Shown: piece by piece, positions 1-7,412 of the stretch
How the letters are laid out: each line of letters starts with the position of its first letter
Numbering within the stretch: position 1 is the stretch's first letter
Assembly (NCBI GenBank): GCA_023393755.1
Contig: JAEXCA010000128.1
Location: 1 to 15,923 of the forward strand
Direction of reading: 5' to 3'
DNA from: Actinomycetes bacterium
GTDB taxonomy: Bacteria > Actinomycetota > Actinomycetes > Propionibacteriales > Propionibacteriaceae
DNA length: 15,923 bases
The notes under the pieces: model-generated
What the model was told of the DNA's origin: nothing
The model's database searches: none
What the model saw: only the letters and a program-made list of their open reading frames with translations
Program-made: the position numbers and the translations under genes

Positions 1-63
1 TGCACCAACGCGCCTATTTCGGGCTCTAAACCGCAATCTGGTGGTGTATTTGTTCGCGGGCCT
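1..63. other. Intergenic, downstream of nirK
   Basis: This short stretch follows the stop codon of the minus-strand nitrite reductase gene. It is AT-richer than its surroundings. I see no clear hairpin followed by a T-run, so no terminator is called, and no coding potential. Confidence 0.5.
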
Positions 64-2961
64 TCAGTCGGTGACGTTCACGAAGCCGTGGGCGCCGCGC
101 TCGGCGTCCACCATCAGGTGGCTGACCACCGGGTAGTGGCCGGCCTCGGGGAAGACCATCTCGACGAAGCCGCCCTGGGCCGGGTGCAGGCCCAGCACCT
201 GGGAGCCGCCTGACTGGTTGCCGAAGGCGTCCCGGCCCCGGTTCAGCTGGTAGCCGCCCTCGAGGTAGACGGTGTCGAACTGGGAGCCGACGATGTGGAA
301 GTCGCTGAGCCGGTTCGGGCCGGCCGCGAGCACCCAGAACCTGACCCGCTCCCCCACCTTCGCCCGGAACTGCTCCTGGTCGTAGGCGTTGGCGACGCCG
401 TTGAACACCACGTAGTCGGGCTGCTCGGCGTTCACCTTGTCGGCGTTGACCTCGGTCGCAGACTCGGCATCCGACGCCACCGTGTCGAGGTAGACCTCCG
501 ACTGCACCAGCGCATACGAGCGATCCACCTCGGGCAGCCCGTCGGGTTCGATGATCACCGCGCCGTGCATCCCGGCGGCGATGTGGGCGCTCATCGGCAT
601 GGTCGAGCAGTGGTACATCCAGATCCCGGCCATGGTGGCGGTGAAGCGATAGACCAGCGACTCCCCCGGCTCGATGGTGCGCATCGGCTGGTCGGGCGCC
701 AGCGACCCGGCGTGGAAGTCGATCGAGTGCCCGATCGTCCCGTCGTTCACCAGGGTGATCTCGAACACATCACCCACCCGGCCGTGCAGCACCGGCCCGG
801 GCGCGGTGCCGTTGAAGGTCCAGCGCCGCTGCCACACCCCGGGGGCCACCTCCAGCGGAACCTCCTGGACGGTGAGGGTGAGCTTGCGCACCTTCTCGTC
901 GGTCAGCGGTGGCAGCACCGGATCGATCACGGACGACAGCGCCGGCGCCTCACCGGACGGCTCATGGGTCTGGTGAGGCGACGGCTCCGCGGACGGTTCG
1001 ACCGCGGGCGCGTCGTCCACGATCACCTCGAAGGTCATCCCCATCTGGCGGTGGCCGACCACCGAGCAGAAGCCCAGGATCGACTCCCCGATCACCCCGG
1101 CGTCGAGCTCCTCGGTGGCCCCCGGCGCGAGTCGGCCGGTGCGGGCGTCCCCGATCACCAGGTCGTGGGTGGTGGTGTCGGCGTTCACCAGTTCGACGAT
1201 CAGTTGGTCGCCCCGCGCCACCCGGACGCTGGACGGCTGGTAGGTCATCCCCACCGCCTCGACCCGCACCCGGACCACGTTTCCGGTCGGGGTGACCGAG
1301 GACGAGCCGGCGGACGGCGTCGCGCTGCCCACCCCGGCTGCCGCCGGATCGATCCCGACCCCCAGCACCACCGCCGTGGCGATCGCGGTCAGCCCGGCGA
1401 TCACCTGTCCCGCGGTGAGCACGCTGGGCGTCTCGATCGGCCCGGGACGCCCCTTCCTCATCGACCGCTTCCCTTCGCGTCGAGCGCCACTCCCCACAGA
1501 CAGGCCCTCGGCGGGAAGGCTGGCGGTCACTGAAGGACGGGGGCCGGCCGCGGGTAGGGGCGGCTGCGCCGACCCGGGAGCCGTGGCCGGCAACGACCCT
1601 TCATCGGACTCCGTTCCTCGGCCCGATGCCGCGGGCCCGGGCGAGCCTCCGGTGGCGCGGGGGGCGTCGTCCGGGACGGTCGGCGGTTGGGTCCGCGCGG
1701 ATCCCGCAGCCGCAGGCCCCCCTTCGCCGGGCTCGGCGATCGCCTGCTCCGCTTCCCGGCGGGCCCGCAACGAGGTCCGCAGTCCCCCCGCCATGAGCGG
1801 CAGGAACATCGCGGCCCCGACCAGCGCCAGCAACGAACCGGTCACCTTCACCCAGCTGGGGGTGGGCAGTAGCCACAGCACCAGGCCGCCGTTGATCACG
1901 ATCAGCCGGAAGCCGCCGGCCCGGTTGAACCAGGCCTGCCCGGCCCGGACCACGCTGGGCCCGCCACCGATCACCGACGGCAGCAGGTACGACAGCGCCC
2001 CGGTGACCAGCTGGACGGCGCAGCCGGCCGCCAGCACCGTGGCCGGCCAGACGAACCCCTCCCGCACCGCGGCCCAGTCGGGGGCGGTGATCAGCAGCCA
2101 GCCCGCCCAGACCAGGCCGACCACCAGCCAGACCAGCGAAACCCCCACCGACAGGGGCGCGAACTCCCGCGGCGGACGGTTCCGGGCCGGGGACCACAGC
2201 CCCCGTCCCCACAGCCCGAGCGCGCCGAGGTAGAACACCAACCCCAGCGTCGCCAGCCAGGGCAGCCCGGCCAGCGCGCCCACCACCACGACCAGAACGG
2301 CACTGAGGAACAGCGGCAGCGCGCGGCGCGTCCACAGCTCGGCGCGGTCGTCCATCCGGGTCCGCAGCATGGTCGGCCACAGCGTCAGCAGGGTGCCGGT
2401 GACGGTCAGTCCGATCCAGCCCAGCACGTTGGCCAGAGCGTGGCCGACCAGCAGCCGGCCGTGCCAGGTGTCGTCCCAGCCCCAGGCGGTGATCACGCCC
2501 AGCGCGATCCCCACCAGCAGGCAGCAGGCGGCCGCGAGGTAGTACCGGACGGTGACCTTGAACCGGGCCGGCAACGCCCGGCGCATCATCCGCCGCAGCA
2601 CCCAGGCATGCCAGCCGACCGCGGCCGCCACACCGAGGGCACCGACCAGCGTCACCGGCCACCAGGCGGTGGGCACCCCCATCAGCACCACGGCCGTACT
2701 CCCGGCCAGCAACCCGAGCCGGATCACCTGCTGCCGCTGCCCCGCCTCGTCGGACGGCGCACGCAGCACGGTCTGGGCGAAGTGGAAGCTCCAGACCAGG
2801 ATGGCGTGGCTGGCCGCGCCGAGCAGGACGAGGTGCAGCATCAGCCAGTTGGCGTCCGGCAGCCAGCGGTGGATCATCGTGATCACCAGCGCGGCGACCA
2901 GCCAGACCACCAGCGGCAGGTCACGCCAGAGCGACGTGCCTCGGGCGAGGAACCGGCTCAT
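64..2961 (-). CDS. nirK: Membrane-fused copper nitrite reductase (NirK type)
   Basis: This 965-residue protein would reduce nitrite to nitric oxide outside the membrane. Residues about 15-400 hold roughly 12 hydrophobic segments, with His-rich helices and a 'LLTLWPTMLRTRM' segment resembling NnrS-type membrane proteins. Residues about 405-500 are a Pro/Ala/Gly/Ser-rich linker, followed by one more membrane segment (514-537). A cupredoxin domain (about 560-650) has type-1 copper ligands H599, C632, H637 and M642. The NirK core (about 690-965) is complete: type-1 ligands H745, C785, H793, M798; type-2 ligands H750, H784, H948; catalytic D748 and H889. The ATG at 2961 was chosen because it overlaps the stop of the upstream NnrS-like gene (ATGA); the frame stays open further upstream, but only as a shadow of that gene. 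NirK identity is well supported. The role of the membrane domain is inferred. M501 could be an internal start. Confidence 0.9.
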   Translation of the reverse strand: MSRFLARGTSLWRDLPLVVWLVAALVITMIHRWLPDANWLMLHLVLLGAASHAILVWSFHFAQTVLRAPSDEAGQRQQVIRLGLLAGSTAVVLMGVPTAWWPVTLVGALGVAAAVGWHAWVLRRMMRRALPARFKVTVRYYLAAACCLLVGIALGVITAWGWDDTWHGRLLVGHALANVLGWIGLTVTGTLLTLWPTMLRTRMDDRAELWTRRALPLFLSAVLVVVVGALAGLPWLATLGLVFYLGALGLWGRGLWSPARNRPPREFAPLSVGVSLVWLVVGLVWAGWLLITAPDWAAVREGFVWPATVLAAGCAVQLVTGALSYLLPSVIGGGPSVVRAGQAWFNRAGGFRLIVINGGLVLWLLPTPSWVKVTGSLLALVGAAMFLPLMAGGLRTSLRARREAEQAIAEPGEGGPAAAGSARTQPPTVPDDAPRATGGSPGPAASGRGTESDEGSLPATAPGSAQPPLPAAGPRPSVTASLPAEGLSVGSGARREGKRSMRKGRPGPIETPSVLTAGQVIAGLTAIATAVVLGVGIDPAAAGVGSATPSAGSSSVTPTGNVVRVRVEAVGMTYQPSSVRVARGDQLIVELVNADTTTHDLVIGDARTGRLAPGATEELDAGVIGESILGFCSVVGHRQMGMTFEVIVDDAPAVEPSAEPSPHQTHEPSGEAPALSSVIDPVLPPLTDEKVRKLTLTVQEVPLEVAPGVWQRRWTFNGTAPGPVLHGRVGDVFEITLVNDGTIGHSIDFHAGSLAPDQPMRTIEPGESLVYRFTATMAGIWMYHCSTMPMSAHIAAGMHGAVIIEPDGLPEVDRSYALVQSEVYLDTVASDAESATEVNADKVNAEQPDYVVFNGVANAYDQEQFRAKVGERVRFWVLAAGPNRLSDFHIVGSQFDTVYLEGGYQLNRGRDAFGNQSGGSQVLGLHPAQGGFVEMVFPEAGHYPVVSHLMVDAERGAHGFVNVTD

Positions 2962-4046
2962 CCTCGCACCACCAGGGTGAGCGCGGTGAGCAGGAAGACC
3001 ACCAGGGAGACCACGGTGACGATGCCACCCACCTTCCAGAGTTCGTTGAAGCCGGCCAGCGCAGCGCCGAACCGGACGATCAGCCCCGCGTGCAGCAGGG
3101 TCAACGGCAGATAGAGGACGGGACGGTAGGGCAGGTTGCGTCCCAGCACGGCCGGCAGGATGACCGGAGCGTGGGCCATCACCATCGACAGCGCGAAGCC
3201 CAGGAAGACCCCGTGCACCGCGACGTCGTAGCCGGCCTGGTCGGCCACCAGCCCGCGCACCGCCAGCACGCCGCCGGCCAGCGCCAGTTGCAGGTAGCCG
3301 GCCAGCAGCGCGATCGCGATGTAGCGGCGCTGTCCGTCCAACCGAAGCTGGCGGCGCACCACGTCCCGCAGCAGCAGCCAGCCGGCGGTGAACAGCAGGC
3401 TGAGCCCGACCAGCCGGTCGCCGATCGCCGGCGCGATCAGCGCCGCGCAGGCGCTCAGCGTGAACGCGGCCGAGACGCCCAGCAGCGTCCACTCCGCCCG
3501 TGGCCCCATCCAGAGCTGGGCGAGCTCGGCACGCTCGGAGGCGATGGTGAGGACGATGAAGCCGACCAGCCAGCTGATCGCGGAGGGGATGTCGAGGACG
3601 GTCGCGACCACCGCTCCGGCCAGCATGAGCACCGCCGACAGCACCTGCACCGCCACCAGTGGACGGGGCGCGCGTCGCCACAGCGCGACGTAGACCGCCA
3701 CCAGCAGCGCGGCACCCTCGATCTGCAGCAGTTGCCCCAGCAACAGCGGCGCCGGCGTGAGCAATGCCAGGCCGCCCAGACCGAGCAGCGCCGGGGCCAG
3801 GTAGCCCCACGCCTGCCGCAGAGCCTGGGCCCGCTCCAGCGAGATCAACGTGCCGAGGAAGCCGAGCACCATCACCAGCCCGTGGACGTCCCCCGCCCGG
3901 TGCGAGGCCACCGGCGCCCACACCTCCAGCCGCACCAGGGCGGCGTTCAGGCCGGTGATCAGACACCCACCACCGAGAGCGAGCAGCGCCAGCCGCGGCA
4001 CCGCGCTCCGGGCAGCCGAGGCGGAAGCCGGCGACTCGGTCAGCAC
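2958..4046 (-). CDS. NnrS-like multi-pass membrane protein
   Basis: This 362-residue, very hydrophobic protein has about 11-12 predicted membrane helices. The segments 'HGLVMVLGFLGTLISLERA' near the N-terminus and 'VHGVFLGFALSMVMAHAPV' near the C-terminus, followed by a 'PAVLGR' stretch, resemble the NnrS family. That family is linked to nitric oxide stress and denitrification and is thought to bind haem and copper. The start is GTG at 4046, five bases after a perfect AAAGGAG ribosome binding site. The stop codon overlaps the nirK start (ATGA), so the two are almost surely co-translated. A role in protecting against or handling the NO made by NirK is inferred from family and context. It could instead be a haem-copper-like partner of the NirK membrane domain. 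Confidence 0.7.
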   Translation of the reverse strand: MLTESPASASAARSAVPRLALLALGGGCLITGLNAALVRLEVWAPVASHRAGDVHGLVMVLGFLGTLISLERAQALRQAWGYLAPALLGLGGLALLTPAPLLLGQLLQIEGAALLVAVYVALWRRAPRPLVAVQVLSAVLMLAGAVVATVLDIPSAISWLVGFIVLTIASERAELAQLWMGPRAEWTLLGVSAAFTLSACAALIAPAIGDRLVGLSLLFTAGWLLLRDVVRRQLRLDGQRRYIAIALLAGYLQLALAGGVLAVRGLVADQAGYDVAVHGVFLGFALSMVMAHAPVILPAVLGRNLPYRPVLYLPLTLLHAGLIVRFGAALAGFNELWKVGGIVTVVSLVVFLLTALTLVVRG

Positions 4047-4090
4047 GCGCGCTCCTTTATTTCACAAATACATGTAAAAAATACCCCAAG
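4047..4090 (-). promoter_or_regulatory. AT-rich promoter/operator island of the nirK unit
   Basis: Directly upstream of the NnrS-like start is an abrupt AT-rich stretch in a 70% GC background. It contains the perfect 8-base palindrome TACATGTA (4069-4076), a TTTGTGAAAT stretch and the AAAGGAG ribosome binding site. Such islands in front of nitrite/NO genes usually hold a redox- or NO-responsive operator (Crp/Fnr, NsrR or similar). I cannot assign the regulator, and no clean -35/-10 pair stands out. Confidence 0.5.
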
Positions 4091-4154
4091 CGCGCCGGCC
4101 TCGCGGGGCATTCCCGAGATCGGTCCCGGACCAGCGACGACGCAGGGCCGGGCC
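4091..4154. repeat. Intergenic hairpin repeat, copy A (degenerate)
   Basis: This copy shares a head (CGCGCCG.CCTCGCGGGG..TTC..GAGATCGGTCCC) with copy B at 4272 and a tail (GACGACGCAGGGCCG.GCC) with copy C at 4361. Its central stem is broken: GTCCC is followed by GGACCAGCGAC rather than a full GGGAC arm. Confidence 0.6.
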
Positions 4155-4271
4155 GGTTCAGCAGGTCGACGACGCTGACTGAGGAGTCGGCCCGCCGAGG
4201 CGGACCGAGTCTGACGGGACCTGATCGCCGTGCCGGTGGCGAGCGGATTCGGCCCCTCCGAGAAGCTCAAC

Positions 4272-4328
4272 CGCGCCGACCTCGCGGGGTGTTCAGGAGA
4301 TCGGTCCCCGGATTCAGGGACGACGCGC
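4272..4328. repeat. Intergenic hairpin repeat, copy B
   Basis: This imperfect direct repeat of copy A includes an 18-base inverted repeat at 4304-4321, GTCCCCGGATTCAGGGAC. It can fold as a seven-pair stem (one G-T pair) with a four-base loop. The loop differs from copy C while the stem is the same. Confidence 0.65.
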
Positions 4329-4360
4329 CACCTCGGGTCCACATCAGGCCGGACGACGCC

Positions 4361-4399
4361 GATCGGTCCCCGGAGCCAGGGACGACGCAGGGCCGAGCC
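4361..4399. repeat. Intergenic hairpin repeat, copy C
   Basis: This copy contains the 18-base inverted repeat GTCCCCGGAGCCAGGGAC at 4366-4383, with the same stem as copy B and a different loop, then the tail shared with copy A. It lies about 40 bases past the stop of the transketolase operon on the minus strand, so it may also act as a transcription barrier. There is no T-run, so it is not called as a classical terminator. Confidence 0.6.
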
Positions 4400-4422
4400 C
4401 GTCGCGCCGAAAAGGAACCTCT

Positions 4423-5529
4423 CTACCGGTCCGGGGTCGGAGTCGAGCGGCCCAGCGCGGCCGCGGCGTCGGCGATTCCCTGCGGGTTCAGGCCGTAGTG
4501 GTCGAGGATCCAGCCGGCCGAGCCGGTGGGTGCGAAGGTGTCCGGCAGTCCGAGCGCGGTGACGCGGGTGGGATGGGTCCGGGCGACGAGTTCGGCGACC
4601 GCTCCGCCGAGCCCGCCGGCGGCGAGGCCCTCCTCGACGGTGACGATGCCGGCGGTCTGCTGGGCGGCGGTCACGATCGCGGCCTCGTCGAGCGGCTTCA
4701 CCGAGGCGACCGAGAGCACCCGGGCGTCGATGCCCTGCCCGGCGAGCAGGTCGGCGGCGGCCACGGCCCGGTGCAGCACGGTGCCGTTGGCGACGATGGT
4801 GACGTCGTTCCCGTCCCGGACGGTGAACGCCCTGCCGGGTGCGAACTGGTAGTCGTCGGGGTGGATCGCGGGCACCTTCATCCGGGAGATCCGCAGGTAG
4901 ACCGGTCCGTCGTGGCGGTAGGCCCAGCGGATGGCCTGTTCGGTCTCGAGCGGGTCGGCGGGTACCAGGACGGTCATGTCGGGGATGATCCGCATCCAGG
5001 CGACGTCCTCGATGGAGTGGTGGGTGGCGCCCAGGGCGCCGTAGCCGACCCCGGGGCTCTGCGCGCAGAGCACCACATGACGGCCGCTGTAGGCCAGGTC
5101 GACCTTGATCTGCTCCATCGCGCGGGCGGTGAGGAAGCAACCCGCGCCGGAGACGAACGGGATCTTGCCGCCGTTCTCCAGGCCCGCCGCCACGCCGACC
5201 ATGTCCTGCTCGGCGATCCCGACATTGACCAGCTGGCCGGGAAGCTCCTTCTTCAGCCGGTCGAGCTTGGAGGAACCGACCGAGTCGTTCACCACCACGA
5301 CCACGTCACGGTCGGCGTGGGCGATGGCCAGCAGGGTCTGGTTGTAGGTGTCGCGGCAGTCGTAGGTGGGCGGCTTGGACGGGGCCTTGGTCTCGACAGG
5401 CTCGACCAGCGGACCGTACGGCTCGAGCGGGCCCTCGGCCAGCGGACGGAGTCGCTCGACCAGCGGGCCGGCTTCCTCGGCCGTCGGGCTGGGGTCGCCG
5501 GCCAGCGGGGAGGTCTTCTGCTGGGTCAC
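4423..5529 (-). CDS. aptB: Transketolase C-terminal subunit (predicted apulose-4-phosphate transketolase, AptB)
   Basis: This 368-residue protein carries the pyrimidine-binding and C-terminal transketolase domains from about residue 55 onward. The motif 'NVGIAEQDM' (102-110) contains the glutamate E107 that activates thiamine diphosphate. With the N-terminal subunit encoded just upstream it would form a split transketolase. The GTG start overlaps the stop of that gene (GTGA). Residues 1-54 are an unusual extra leader. Residues 21-47 are encoded by a repeat unit common in actinobacterial genomes, with 'GPLVE' occurring twice, 18 residues apart. In the D-apiose pathway AptAB converts apulose 4-phosphate plus glyceraldehyde 3-phosphate to dihydroxyacetone phosphate and xylulose 5-phosphate. 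The transketolase family is certain. The substrate is inferred from the operon. Confidence 0.85.
   Translation of the reverse strand: MTQQKTSPLAGDPSPTAEEAGPLVERLRPLAEGPLEPYGPLVEPVETKAPSKPPTYDCRDTYNQTLLAIAHADRDVVVVVNDSVGSSKLDRLKKELPGQLVNVGIAEQDMVGVAAGLENGGKIPFVSGAGCFLTARAMEQIKVDLAYSGRHVVLCAQSPGVGYGALGATHHSIEDVAWMRIIPDMTVLVPADPLETEQAIRWAYRHDGPVYLRISRMKVPAIHPDDYQFAPGRAFTVRDGNDVTIVANGTVLHRAVAAADLLAGQGIDARVLSVASVKPLDEAAIVTAAQQTAGIVTVEEGLAAGGLGGAVAELVARTHPTRVTALGLPDTFAPTGSAGWILDHYGLNPQGIADAAAALGRSTPTPDR
5389..5469. repeat. Actinobacterial TCGACAGGCTCGA-type repeat inside aptB
   Basis: This segment encodes residues 21-47 of AptB. It contains 'TCTCGACAGGCTCGACCAGCGG' at 5391-5412 in part and a second 'GCTCGACCAGCGG' at 5454-5466, 54 bases (18 codons) from the first at 5400-5412. 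Short palindromic units of the TCGACAGGCTCGA kind are scattered in high copy between genes in many actinomycetes. Here the unit is read in frame as 'PLVEPVET'. Confidence 0.65.
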
Positions 5530-6413
5530 TTGTATGCCTCCAACTCGGCCAGGATGCCCTCGATCTCCTCGGCGGAGGGCACGTGGTGGTGCCAGGACGC
5601 CCTGTCCCTCATGAACGAGATCGGGTGGCCCTTGTGGGAATGGGCGATCACCAGGGTCGGACGGCCGGGCTCAGCCGGACGCTGGAAGGCGTCCAGGATC
5701 TCGTCGAAGTCGTGGGCGTCGATCTCCAGCACCCGGAAGCCGAAGGCCCGGGCCTTGTCGGCCAGGGGTTCCAGATCCATGGTCTCCTCGGTGGTGGCGC
5801 CCTGCTGCAGGTGGTTGCGGTCGACCACGGCGACCAGGTTGTCCAGCCGGTAGTGGGCGGCGCACATCATCGCCTCCCAGTTCGACCCCTCCTGCATCTC
5901 GCCGTCGCCCAGCAGCACAACGGTGCGCCGCGGCGAGCCGTCCAGCTTCGCCGCGATCGCCGTCCCGACCGCGATCGGCAGGCCGTGGCCGAGCGGTCCG
6001 GTGTTGGCCTCGACCCCGGGCAGGTAGCGGCGGTTCGGGTGGCCGTTCAGCCGGGACTGCGGCGCCATGAAGGTCATCAGTTCCGCCGGGTCGAAGTAGC
6101 CGGCCAGCGCCATCGCGATGTACAGCGCCCCGGCGGTGTGCCCCTTCGACAGGATCAGCCGGTCCCGCTCGGGCATCAGCGGCTGGGACGGATCCAGGTT
6201 CAGCTCGTGCAGCACCAGGGCGACCAGGACATCGGCGATCGAGTAGTCCCCGCCGATGTGCCCGTTCCCGGCGGCCTCGATCATGATCGGATCCCGGCGG
6301 CGCAGCTCGTAGGCGCCCCGCCGCAGGTGCGCCACCACCTCGGCCCTGGGCCGGTCCCTGCCGATCCGACCCAGGGTAGGGGTGACGAAGTCGCCGGGGG
6401 TGGTCGCGGTCAT
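5526..6413 (-). CDS. aptA: Transketolase N-terminal subunit (predicted apulose-4-phosphate transketolase, AptA)
   Basis: This 295-residue protein is the thiamine-diphosphate-binding half of a split transketolase. It shows the diphosphate/magnesium motif starting 'GDGEMQEG' at 169 and ending in N200, plus the conserved histidines H52, H92 (SKGH), H125 and H143 that line transketolase active sites. It is about half the length of a full transketolase, and the other half is encoded by the next gene. The ATG at 6413 overlaps the stop of the isomerase gene by one base (TGATG), and its own stop overlaps the aptB start, so all three are coupled. Split transketolases act on varied sugar phosphates. 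The apulose 4-phosphate role is taken from the kinase-isomerase context rather than from residues I can read. Confidence 0.87.
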   Translation of the reverse strand: MTATTPGDFVTPTLGRIGRDRPRAEVVAHLRRGAYELRRRDPIMIEAAGNGHIGGDYSIADVLVALVLHELNLDPSQPLMPERDRLILSKGHTAGALYIAMALAGYFDPAELMTFMAPQSRLNGHPNRRYLPGVEANTGPLGHGLPIAVGTAIAAKLDGSPRRTVVLLGDGEMQEGSNWEAMMCAAHYRLDNLVAVVDRNHLQQGATTEETMDLEPLADKARAFGFRVLEIDAHDFDEILDAFQRPAEPGRPTLVIAHSHKGHPISFMRDRASWHHHVPSAEEIEGILAELEAYK

Positions 6414-7399
6414 CAGCGATCGGCCATCGAGCTGAGCAGGGCCTCCTGGATCACCTTCTGCGCGGCCAGGGCGTCCTGCCTGGCCTGGGCGGCGGCGAGC
6501 GCTTCCTCATCCAGCAGGTCCAGCGCCCGGGCAATCGCCTTCAGGAACCGGATCGACAGCCTGGCGTTCTCCACCGCGTCCTCCCGGAACGGGAACTGGT
6601 CGAGGTTCCAGACCCCTTCCCAGCCGTTCTTCTTCAGCACGTGGAAGTACTCGAAGATCTCCACCAGGTGGATCGAGCCGACCATCATGTCGTCGTCCCA
6701 GCCGCGGTAGTTGTCGTTGACGTCCATCCCCCACAGCAGACCGTGATCGATCAGCATCTGCGCAGCCTCGGCCGGCGGCTCGCCACCGAACATCGCGTGC
6801 CCGAAGTCGAGCAGCACTCCGACGTTGTCCACCCCCATCTGCTGGATACCGAGGATGGTCTTCGGCGCCGAGCTCCAGAACATGTGGGTGCGCGGCTCCC
6901 GCGGCTTGTACTCGATCACGAACCGCAGGTCAGGGTGCCCCGAGGCCAGCTCCCGCATCCCGTCGACCGCCAGCCGGTTGAGCTCCCGATAGTCGACCTG
7001 GAACGGGTAGTCGAAGCCGTCCTGGCCGGGCCAGATCTTGACGTACTTCGCCCCCAGCTCCCGCACCACGTTCGCGGCGTCGTTCATCAACGCCAGCGCC
7101 GAGGCCCGCTTGGCCGGGTCGGGGTTGGTGAAGGCCCCCCGGGAATGCTCCCGCAGGTAGATGTCCGGGGTGATCCCGATCGCCCTGATCCCGTGCTCGG
7201 CCAGCTTCGCCCTGACATCGTCCAGACTCACCCCGGGCGTGAACGGGTAGTTCAGGTCCACCCAACCGATGTCACCGACCTGCGCGGCCAGATCGATCTG
7301 GGCCAGCGTGCTGCGAGCCTCGCCGTAGCCGTCGGTGGCGTAGCGATCCAGGTAGCTGGCGAAGTTCCACAGGCCAGCACCGAACTCGATCTCGGACAT
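6413..7399 (-). CDS. apsI: Xylose-isomerase-like TIM-barrel sugar isomerase (predicted D-apiose isomerase)
   Basis: This 328-residue protein belongs to the sugar phosphate isomerase/epimerase (AP endonuclease 2, xylose isomerase-like) TIM-barrel group. Likely metal ligands are E163 ('VIEYKPRE'), D198 ('LLDFGHA'), residues of 'MDVNDN' (225-230) and D267 ('NLDQFP'). It would interconvert an aldose and a ketose in the cytoplasm. Placed between an FGGY kinase and a split transketolase, it matches D-apiose isomerase (ApsI), which makes D-apulose. The start is ATG at 7399 with AAGGTG seven bases upstream, and the gap to the kinase gene is 13 bases. Family placement is good. An isomerase for another pentose or a tetrulose-type sugar is the main alternative. 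Confidence 0.75.
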   Translation of the reverse strand: MSEIEFGAGLWNFASYLDRYATDGYGEARSTLAQIDLAAQVGDIGWVDLNYPFTPGVSLDDVRAKLAEHGIRAIGITPDIYLREHSRGAFTNPDPAKRASALALMNDAANVVRELGAKYVKIWPGQDGFDYPFQVDYRELNRLAVDGMRELASGHPDLRFVIEYKPREPRTHMFWSSAPKTILGIQQMGVDNVGVLLDFGHAMFGGEPPAEAAQMLIDHGLLWGMDVNDNYRGWDDDMMVGSIHLVEIFEYFHVLKKNGWEGVWNLDQFPFREDAVENARLSIRFLKAIARALDLLDEEALAAAQARQDALAAQKVIQEALLSSMADR

Positions 7400-7412
7400 G
7401 AGTGGTCACCTT

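Noticed and set aside
2962..3966. A 335-residue N-terminal extension of the nitrite reductase reading frame
   Set aside because: It is the out-of-frame shadow of the NnrS-like gene, rich in Gly/Ala/Arg with no domain. The ATGA overlap at 2958-2961 gives the true start.
295..4178. Long plus-strand frames opposite nirK and the NnrS-like gene (295-1533, 1292-2233, 2440-3114, 3090-4178)
   Set aside because: Their products are Arg/Gly/Pro/His/Gln-rich low-complexity shadows typical of GC-rich antisense frames, without motifs or ribosome binding sites, while the minus strand carries complete active sites.
4091..4399. CRISPR array
   Set aside because: There are only three degenerate copies with unequal spacing and no regular spacers, and no cas genes.
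4423..6413. Housekeeping pentose phosphate transketolase
   Set aside because: The enzyme is split into two coupled genes in a catabolic operon. Housekeeping actinobacterial transketolase is normally one long protein near transaldolase and glucose-6-phosphate dehydrogenase.
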